A stretch of 64,000 bases of DNA from a bacterium (GTDB taxonomy: Bacteria > Planctomycetota > Planctomycetia > Pirellulales > Pirellulaceae), in contig JAUIGN010000004.1 in the NCBI GenBank assembly GCA_030430075.1, forward strand, positions 62,001-126,000, in the 5' to 3' direction. Each line of letters opens with the position of its first letter. Position 1 is the first letter of the stretch. This document shows positions 58,306 through 64,000 of this stretch, one piece after another. A program made the translations under genes and the position numbers. The notes beneath the pieces are model-generated. The model was not told the origin of the DNA, ran no database searches, and worked only from the letters and a program-made list of their open reading frames with translations.

Positions 58306-60078
58306 ATGAACGTGACCCCCACCACCGATGTTGCGCCCCGCCCGCGCCTCTGTCGCCACTGGTTTGACTACGGCCTGCTCGCAGCAACCCTGCTCTGCTG
58401 TGCCGTGGCACTCTCGCCGGCGGCCGCGGACCCGGACCTGTGGGGACATGTGCAGTACGGCCGCGATGCCCTCGCCGAAGGGTTGGCCACAACCACGACC
58501 TACTCGTTTACCGCCGAGGGATACCGCTGGATCAATCACGAGAACCTGGCCGAGCTGTTTCTGGCTGCGGTTGTCGATTCCCTGGGGCCGGTCGGGCTGT
58601 TGATCGTCAAATGCCTGCTGGGGACCGGCCTGATCGGCCTGATCATGGTCGTTGCTCGAAAGCAGGGCGCCAACCTGTTGGCCATTTGCCTGCTGGCCAT
58701 GCTGGTCGCCACGAATCTGACCTATTTCTGGTGCACTCGGCCTCAACTGCTCTCCTATGTCTACTATGCGTTGCTGCTGATGCTGCTTACCTATTGCTTC
58801 CAGGGGTGGGCCGGCCACTGCCGGATTCCCCGGTTGGAGCAGGGCCAAGGCGAATCGCCGCCACTGGAGTATTCGCCGGCCCGTATGCAGTGGTTGTGGG
58901 CGGCTCCTGTACTGTTCTTCTTCTGGACGAATTCACACGGCGGTTTCGTGGCAGGATATTGTATCTTCGTCGCCTACCTGGGACTCCGTGGTTGCGAGTT
59001 GTTGATTGACCGGCGGCGAGCTGCGTTGCCGCAGCTCGGCCACTTCGCAATGATTGCGGCCGCCAGCGGCCTGGCCACCCTGATCAATCCCTACGGTCCC
59101 GGGCTTCACGGTTGGCTGATCCAATCGCTGGGCATGCCGCGTCCGGAGATCCTCGAATGGCATGCGCCCGACCTGACGTCGACGACGATGATTCCGCTCT
59201 GGGTGATCATGTTCAGTTGGTGTGCCGCCATGCTCTTGACCCGTCGGTCGCGCGACATCACCCACCTGCTGATCCTGACCCTGACCCTCTGGCAGACGCT
59301 TTCCCACGTACGCCACTTGCCGTTCTTTGCGATTCCCTTCGGCTTCTGGATGGCGCCTCACATCGATTCCGTATTACAACGGTTCCGGATCGGCAAGCAC
59401 GCAGACGCGTTGCGGACGGCCGGGCACCCCGCTTGGAGAGTGGGGATTTCCGGCGTATTTCTGCTGGCTTTTTGCCTCCTGAGCTACAAGCTGCAGACAC
59501 GGCTGGCACAGATGACGGTGGCCAGGAACGAGTATCCCGTATCGGCGTTTCAGTTCATGGCGGATAACGACCTGCACGGTCGGCTGATTGTAACTTACAA
59601 CTGGGCCCAATACGCGATTGCCGCCTTCGGGCCGAACCGTCCGCACGAGGATCGGCCGATGTTGGTCAGTTTCGACGGCCGTTTCCGGACCTGCTATCCG
59701 CAGGAAGTGGTCGATATGAATTTCGACTTTGTGCTTGGGGACCTTGTGCCCCGCCACCGCGGTTCCGATCCGGACGGTTTTGACGACGAGCAAGTGCTCG
59801 AATTTCGTGACCCGGAACTGGTCCTGATCAGCCGGCTGCAACCGCATTCCGTCAATGTGATGTTTCGGAATCAGCAGCGGTGGGCCCTTCTGTACCAGGA
59901 TCGCCTGGCACAGGTCTGGGGACGCCGGTCCGCTTTTGATGACCCGGCCAGCCCCCGCTACCTGGCTCCCGATCATCGTCATATTACGAACGACGAGCAG
60001 ACCGGCAACGTTTCCTGGCCGGCCTTGCCAATTCGTCGATCGCCCGTCGGCCGGCTTGCCCTGGTTGCCGCCCCATGA
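58306..60078 (+). CDS. Multi-pass membrane protein, GT-C-like (paralogue 1)
   Basis: 590 residues from ATG 58306; the frame is open from 58213, but ATG 58306 gives the usual basic N-terminus before helix 1. About ten to eleven hydrophobic segments cover residues 20-400. The first loop has DPDLWGHVQYGRDALAEGL, then WINHENLAEL, a pattern shared by GT-C-like (PMT/oligosaccharyltransferase-type) proteins, in which acidic residues of the first extracytoplasmic loop are catalytic. The soluble C-terminal 180 residues hold FQFMADNDLHGRLIVTYNWAQY and FDGRFRTCYPQEVVDM. The gene ends with a 4-bp overlap (ATGA) with the next gene, its paralogue. An enzyme using a lipid-linked sugar is inferred. Confidence 0.8.
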   Translation: MNVTPTTDVAPRPRLCRHWFDYGLLAATLLCCAVALSPAAADPDLWGHVQYGRDALAEGLATTTTYSFTAEGYRWINHENLAELFLAAVVDSLGPVGLLIVKCLLGTGLIGLIMVVARKQGANLLAICLLAMLVATNLTYFWCTRPQLLSYVYYALLLMLLTYCFQGWAGHCRIPRLEQGQGESPPLEYSPARMQWLWAAPVLFFFWTNSHGGFVAGYCIFVAYLGLRGCELLIDRRRAALPQLGHFAMIAAASGLATLINPYGPGLHGWLIQSLGMPRPEILEWHAPDLTSTTMIPLWVIMFSWCAAMLLTRRSRDITHLLILTLTLWQTLSHVRHLPFFAIPFGFWMAPHIDSVLQRFRIGKHADALRTAGHPAWRVGISGVFLLAFCLLSYKLQTRLAQMTVARNEYPVSAFQFMADNDLHGRLIVTYNWAQYAIAAFGPNRPHEDRPMLVSFDGRFRTCYPQEVVDMNFDFVLGDLVPRHRGSDPDGFDDEQVLEFRDPELVLISRLQPHSVNVMFRNQQRWALLYQDRLAQVWGRRSAFDDPASPRYLAPDHRHITNDEQTGNVSWPALPIRRSPVGRLALVAAP

Positions 60079-61832
60079 TTGACCTGACGGCGCTCGAGCG
60101 GCGCACCTCATGGGCCGAACTTGGGTTCTTCTTGGCGTTGCTGGTCATCTGCCTGCTGCCGCTCTCCAAGAACCAGCCCGATCCTGATTTCTGGGGCCAC
60201 GTGCAGTACGGCCAGGACGTCCTCCGCGAAGGATTTCCCCAGACGGCCACCTACACGTACAACGCGGTCGGTCATCGTTGGATCAACCACGAAACGCTCT
60301 CCGAACTGGGGCTGGCGTTGGGTGTACAGACGATCGGCAGTATTGGTCTGCTGGGCGTCAAGTGTTGTCTCGCGGCGCTCGCGTTTGCCGCGATGATGTT
60401 CCTCGCGCGCCGTCACGGTGCGAGCCAGCGGACGATCGTCGTGGTGACCTTGCTGACCTCGATCAACCTGATGCACTTCTGGCTGCTGCGACCCCAGTTG
60501 AGCTCCTACGTGCTCTTTGTAACCCTGATGCTGCTACTCGACTGGGCCCTGCCCCGTGGTGCATTGTTGTCGTTCCGCTGCCGGGATGCGGACGGGGCAC
60601 GGTGGAGGGCGGCCGGTTTGTGGTTGGTCGTGCCCCTATTTGCCGTCTGGGCGAATTCACACGGCGGGTTTGTGGCGGGGTATGCGCTGCTGGTCACGTA
60701 CTTGGTTTGCCGCGCCTGCGAGCTGTTGTACCGGGATGGGCGCCGGGCAACCGGTACGGTGATTCAATTGCTGGCGATCGCCCTGGCCGCGGGGCTGGCC
60801 ACGTCTCTGAATGCGGCCGGCTGGGAGTTACACGCCTGGCTCTGGCGGTCGCTGGGTGCGCCGCGCCCGGAGATTGTGGAATGGCGCGCGCCGGAGCTGA
60901 CCAAGATTGTCTGGTTACCATGGTGGCTGCTGGTCGCATTGGCGGTGGTTTCGGTGGTCCTCTCCAGAAAGAAACGTGACCCGGCCCACATCCTGTTGGC
61001 GGCCCTTGTGCTCTGGCAGGCGGTCGAGCACCGTCGCCACATCCCCTTTTTCGCGCTGATGTTTGCGATCTGGCTGGCGCCGCATGTCGACGACCTGTTC
61101 CGCCGTTTCCGAGGCAACGGCGAGTTGGTGCCGACCGGCCGGCAGGCCTTGTCCCATTGGGGGAAGCTGTTCGTGGCGGCTACCGCGGCAATGACGCTGC
61201 TGGCCAGTTCGCTGCTCTACCGGCAACTGACGTCGATGCCCGTGTTGCGAGACCGCTACCCGGTTTCCGCATTCCAGTTTATGGCTGACGAAGGGTTGCA
61301 CGGCAAGCTTGTCATTCGGTTTCGCTGGGCCCAATACGCCATCAGTGCGTTTGGCGGGGATTCGCATGCCGGACCCAACATGCAGGTGGCGTTCGACGGC
61401 CGCTTCCGCACCTGTTACCCACAGTCGGTCGTCGATATGTATTTCGACTTTGCTGTCGGTTCGGATCCGGAACAGGACCGCTTTCGGAGTGTCGAGTCCG
61501 GGCCCCTTGATGACGAGCGGATTCTCGACGAAGGTGCTCCCGACCTGGTCCTGGTCGATCGAAGTCAATCGAACCCGGTTAATGTCCTGCAGCGCCGGAC
61601 CGCAGATTGGACCCTTCTCTATCAAGATCAACTGACCCAATTGTTCGGACGGAGGTCAACGTACGACGACCCGGCCAGTCCGGACTATTTCCCACCCGCG
61701 CGGCGACGGATCACCGAGCAACAACAGACTGGATTCGTCCAGTGGCCCGCCTTGCCGAGACGGCCGGCACGCGAGCGACTGGCGGTAAGCAACAACGATC
61801 ACTCTACTTGGCCGCGCGAGGTTTACCCATGA
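60075..61832 (+). CDS. Multi-pass membrane protein, GT-C-like (paralogue 2)
   Basis: 585 residues, starting within the stop codon of the first paralogue (ATGA at 60075). It shares the same layout and many motifs: QPDPDFWGHVQYGQDVLREGF, RWINHETLSELG, VWANSHGGFVAGYA, ARHVDD-type loop after a helix, FQFMADEGLHGKLVIRFRWAQY, FDGRFRTCYPQSVVDM, YDDPASPDYF and VQWPALP. The two are clear tandem duplicates but well diverged, so they probably have distinct substrates or form a heteromer. Residues for the GT-C acidic loop are conserved. It ends in another ATGA overlap with the glycosyltransferase gene. Confidence 0.82.
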   Translation: MIDLTALERRTSWAELGFFLALLVICLLPLSKNQPDPDFWGHVQYGQDVLREGFPQTATYTYNAVGHRWINHETLSELGLALGVQTIGSIGLLGVKCCLAALAFAAMMFLARRHGASQRTIVVVTLLTSINLMHFWLLRPQLSSYVLFVTLMLLLDWALPRGALLSFRCRDADGARWRAAGLWLVVPLFAVWANSHGGFVAGYALLVTYLVCRACELLYRDGRRATGTVIQLLAIALAAGLATSLNAAGWELHAWLWRSLGAPRPEIVEWRAPELTKIVWLPWWLLVALAVVSVVLSRKKRDPAHILLAALVLWQAVEHRRHIPFFALMFAIWLAPHVDDLFRRFRGNGELVPTGRQALSHWGKLFVAATAAMTLLASSLLYRQLTSMPVLRDRYPVSAFQFMADEGLHGKLVIRFRWAQYAISAFGGDSHAGPNMQVAFDGRFRTCYPQSVVDMYFDFAVGSDPEQDRFRSVESGPLDDERILDEGAPDLVLVDRSQSNPVNVLQRRTADWTLLYQDQLTQLFGRRSTYDDPASPDYFPPARRRITEQQQTGFVQWPALPRRPARERLAVSNNDHSTWPREVYP

Positions 61833-62707
61833 ACTCGACAACAACTGCGGATACCAACAACACGGCATGCCCCGAAACCCTGGCCGGCGAAAGCGGGGCC
61901 AAGGTCAGCCAGGCCACGTTGGAACGCGTCGAAGCCGATCTGAACGCACTGGATACGCTATACCGGGAAGTGGCGGTGGCAACGACCGACGGCCCGGACC
62001 GGGCAGAGGTCATCCCGGTCGGCGAACCGTTGGTGACGATCGTGATCCCTGTCTACAACGAAGAACAGACCATTCTGGAGGTCCTGTCGCGTGTCGAGGC
62101 ACTCGCCCTGAGGAAGGAAATCATTGTCGTCGATGACTGCAGTACCGATCGAACGCGCGAGATTCTGCAGGCAGCATGTGACGGCCGCCACCTGCGCGTG
62201 ATTCTGAAAACGGAGAACCAGGGCAAAGGGGCCGCTCTCCGGGACGGTTTTGCCGCGGCAGAGGGCGACATTGTGGTCGTTCAGGACGCCGACCTGGAAT
62301 ACAACCCGGCGGAGATCCCCGCCGTCATCCGCCCCTTGCTCGACGGCACGGCCGACGTCGCCTACGGATCACGTTTCCTGGGAGAAAGCGAGGACCGTTC
62401 TTTCCTGCATCGGGCGTTGAATCGCTCGCTCACGTTCGCCTCGAATGCGTTCACCGGCTTGAGCCTGACGGACATGGAGACATGCTACAAGGCATTTGAC
62501 CGGCGGGTCCTGACAGGCCTGCCGCTCAAGCAGAACCGGTTTGGTTTTGAACCCGAGGTGACCGCCAAACTGGCGCGGCGCGGCTACCGCATTGTCGAAA
62601 CTCCCATCGGCTACCAGGCACGCTCGTATGAGGAGGGAAAGAAAATCGGCATCCGGGACCTGTTTAGCGCCTGCTATTGCATCGTGCGGTACGGGTTGGC
62701 CGACTGA
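61829..62707 (+). CDS. GT2 family glycosyltransferase, polyprenyl-phosphate sugar synthase-like
   Basis: 292 residues from ATG 61829, overlapping the previous stop by ATGA; an in-frame opening at 61607 is inside the upstream gene and rejected. After a hydrophilic N-terminal part of about 65 residues comes the GT-A domain: TIVIPVYNEEQTILEVL, IIVVDDCSTDRT, ENQGKGAALRDGF, VVQDADLEYNP (the DxD), GSRFLG and the ETCYKAF segment, typical of dolichol/polyprenyl-phosphate mannose or glucose synthases. No membrane helices are seen, so it likely charges a lipid carrier at the membrane surface. Coupling to two GT-C-like proteins suggests it makes their lipid-linked sugar donor. Confidence 0.92.
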   Translation: MNSTTTADTNNTACPETLAGESGAKVSQATLERVEADLNALDTLYREVAVATTDGPDRAEVIPVGEPLVTIVIPVYNEEQTILEVLSRVEALALRKEIIVVDDCSTDRTREILQAACDGRHLRVILKTENQGKGAALRDGFAAAEGDIVVVQDADLEYNPAEIPAVIRPLLDGTADVAYGSRFLGESEDRSFLHRALNRSLTFASNAFTGLSLTDMETCYKAFDRRVLTGLPLKQNRFGFEPEVTAKLARRGYRIVETPIGYQARSYEEGKKIGIRDLFSACYCIVRYGLAD

Positions 62708-63060
62708 CCCTTGACCAGCCGGGTAGGGACGATGGGTTTCAACGACGTGGTGCACGTAGCCACCGCGTAGTTCACGTTACGCCTGGCGAAAGCCTGCCAG
62801 CCACAGGCTCCGGCCTGCCAGCTTGCCGGAGCCTCTTGTCGACAACTTCCCGCATCGTACGAGGAACGTAGGACCAACAAGTTCGCTGTTAATTGGTCTG
62901 CGGGCCGAGCCGGCGCGCGTCGCTTGTCGCACGAAAAGCGGATCGATTGTCCCTCGTTTGCTTGCCGGTGAGCTAGGCTTGTCTTGGGTGGTGTCCGTGA
63001 TCGGCGGACAACGCGATCCCCAAGGCACGAATTTCCTTGACTCGACTTCCACAGCAGTCC
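62708..63060. other. Spacer with inverted repeat
   Basis: 353 bp between the glycosyltransferase and methyltransferase genes. It holds a strong inverted repeat at 62805-62834 and the CCTGCCAGC motif twice around it. No convincing gene was seen. The region directly upstream of 63061 shows no clear Shine-Dalgarno sequence. Confidence 0.5.
62805..62834. repeat. Inverted repeat, 9-bp stem
   Basis: AGGCTCCGG (62805-62813), a 12-base loop, CCGGAGCCT (62826-62834) is perfectly complementary. CCTGCCAGC occurs just left of the stem and again in the loop. It could be the 3'-end hairpin of the trio (about 100 bp after its stop), but no T run follows. It looks like a member of a mobile-type intergenic palindrome family. 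Confidence 0.8.
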
Positions 63061-63672
63061 ATGAACGCACTCAAACGGCTTTCGTTCGTAATGGAGAACC
63101 CAGTCGTCTACTGGGCCTGGCAAGCGCCGTTCGCCGCGGCGAAGTTCGCGCCGATCGAGCGGCACAATGATCTGTCGAACGTGCGCCGCGTGCTCGATGT
63201 GGGGTGTGGGCCGGGAACGAACGCGCCCTTGTTTGCAGGAATCGAGTACGTCGGTTTGGATTTCAATGCCAGCTATATCGAAACGGCGCAACGAAAGTAC
63301 TCGGGCAAATTCATCGTCGCCGATGCTTGCACCTACACCGCGGCTCCGGAAGATCGCTACGATTTCATCTTGTTGAACAGCCTGCTGCATCATATCGGGA
63401 CGGACGATGTGCGGCGCATGCTGGCCCAATTGGCCGGGCAGTTGACGCCCGATGGTCACATTCACATCGTCGATCTGGTATTGCCCGACAAGGCTTCGCT
63501 GGCCGGCTTCCTGGCCCGTTCCGATCGGGGCGACCACCCACGGCCGCTGGACACGTGGCACGAGCTGTTTTCCGAGTCGTTCGAGCCAGTCGTGTTCGAG
63601 CCGTACACGGTCGGCTTGTTTGGTACGGCGATGTGGAGCCTGGTCTACTTCAAGGGCAAAGCCCGCTCGTAA
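63061..63672 (+). CDS. Class I SAM-dependent methyltransferase
   Basis: 203 residues from ATG 63061. Motif I VLDVGCGPGTNAPLF lies near residue 44, an acidic loop end GLDFNASYIE near 67, FIVADACTY near 87, and FILLNSLLHHIGTDD (motif IV region) near 104. This is a UbiE/Methyltransf_11-type fold. The small N-terminal lid (FVMENPVVYWAWQAPF) suggests a lipid or small-molecule acceptor. It could modify a product of the upstream glycosylation cassette, 353 bp away on the same strand, but this is only positional. An in-frame start at 63037 is less likely. Confidence 0.88.
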   Translation: MNALKRLSFVMENPVVYWAWQAPFAAAKFAPIERHNDLSNVRRVLDVGCGPGTNAPLFAGIEYVGLDFNASYIETAQRKYSGKFIVADACTYTAAPEDRYDFILLNSLLHHIGTDDVRRMLAQLAGQLTPDGHIHIVDLVLPDKASLAGFLARSDRGDHPRPLDTWHELFSESFEPVVFEPYTVGLFGTAMWSLVYFKGKARS

Positions 63673-63701
63673 GTGCCCGCCGCCACGCATCGACCCGCTG
63701 G

Positions 63702-64000
63702 TCACGCGGTCTCGTCCACTTCGCGGACTTGAACTCGATTGCCGCTAATCTTGATCACCGTAACCTGGCGCCCTTGAGGGACGAAGGCGCCGTCCGACAC
63801 GACGTCGACGTACTCGTCCTGAAAGCGGACGCGCCCGGCGGGGCGCAGCGGAGATTCGGCGACACCCCAGTCGCCGACTTGCACGGGGAAACGTCCTGGT
63901 TGGCGCGCCGCCAACGGTTTTCCCTTGCCGTCCTCGTCCGCCACCTTCTGCGGCTCGACATCCATCGGTTTCAGGGCCAACCAGGAGAGGATGGGAACCG
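63702..64000 (-). CDS. NfeD-like protein, C-terminal part (runs off right end)
   Basis: The minus-strand frame is open to base 64000, so only the last 99 or so codons are seen; TTG at 63980 is not the true start, since VPILSWLALKP continues upstream and looks like the end of a membrane helix. The visible part has GDWGVAESPLRPAGRVRF, then VDVVSDGAFVPQGRQVTVI and ISGNRVQVREV. This is the soluble OB-fold domain of NfeD/ClpP-class membrane proteins, involved in membrane protein quality control with stomatin-like partners. The N-terminal protease or helical part lies outside. It is convergent with the methyltransferase gene. Confidence 0.85.
   Translation of the reverse strand, partial: VPILSWLALKPMDVEPQKVADEDGKGKPLAARQPGRFPVQVGDWGVAESPLRPAGRVRFQDEYVDVVSDGAFVPQGRQVTVIKISGNRVQVREVDETA

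Overview
The window looks like a chromosomal segment of a planctomycete, most likely of the Pirellulales. This is an inference from gene content: a giant multidomain secreted protein, a sulfatase, a Tat-exported Gfo/Idh/MocA oxidoreductase, a PA14/multi-CxxCH protein of the kind common in the PVC superphylum, a GldA/GldFG/DUF4340 ABC system, and many long GC-driven antisense ORFs. I saw no rRNA, tRNA, CRISPR array, transposase or integrase.

Layout. (1) Bases 1-33285 are one uninterrupted reading frame. It is already open at base 1, so at least 11,094 residues lie in the window and the N-terminus is outside. It is a chain of adhesin-type modules: FG-GAP/VCBS, a passenger-like region with 198-residue repeats, Ig-like, Calx-beta, about eleven CARDB-like units, putative-Ig/cadherin units, a YD/RHS-like stretch, a dockerin-like EF-hand pair, beta-propeller-like stretches, an embedded alpha/beta-hydrolase-like domain, PKD units and 286-residue C-terminal repeats. 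(2) 33286-37540 holds a sulfatase (+) and a Tat-signal oxidoreductase (-), with two copies of a composite minisatellite element in the flanking spacers. (3) 37541-41275 carries a multi-pass membrane protein, a small DUF3127-like protein with an SSB-like acidic tail, and L-aspartate oxidase (nadB). (4) 41587-47052 is an ABC system: ATPase, a GldF-GldG fusion, and a DUF4340 protein. (5) 47146-54669 (minus strand) carries an alpha/beta-hydrolase overlapping a metallophosphoesterase, a large secreted multi-CxxCH protein, and a TerB-like protein. (6) 55021-57918 (minus strand) is a compact pair: a MoxR-like AAA+ ATPase and a 635-residue protein of unknown function. (7) 58306-62707 (plus strand) is a translationally coupled trio: two paralogous multi-pass proteins and a GT2 glycosyltransferase. 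(8) A methyltransferase and the C-terminal part of an NfeD-like protein (minus, running off the right end) close the window.

How the genes may work together. The ABC trio should form one membrane machine. The trio at 58306-62707 looks like a lipid-linked sugar or envelope glycosylation cassette. The AAA+ pair is the best candidate for an uncharacterised system. Spacers are rich in short tandem and inverted repeats, several of which appear to be dispersed families. All family assignments come from reading motifs by eye; no database search was run.
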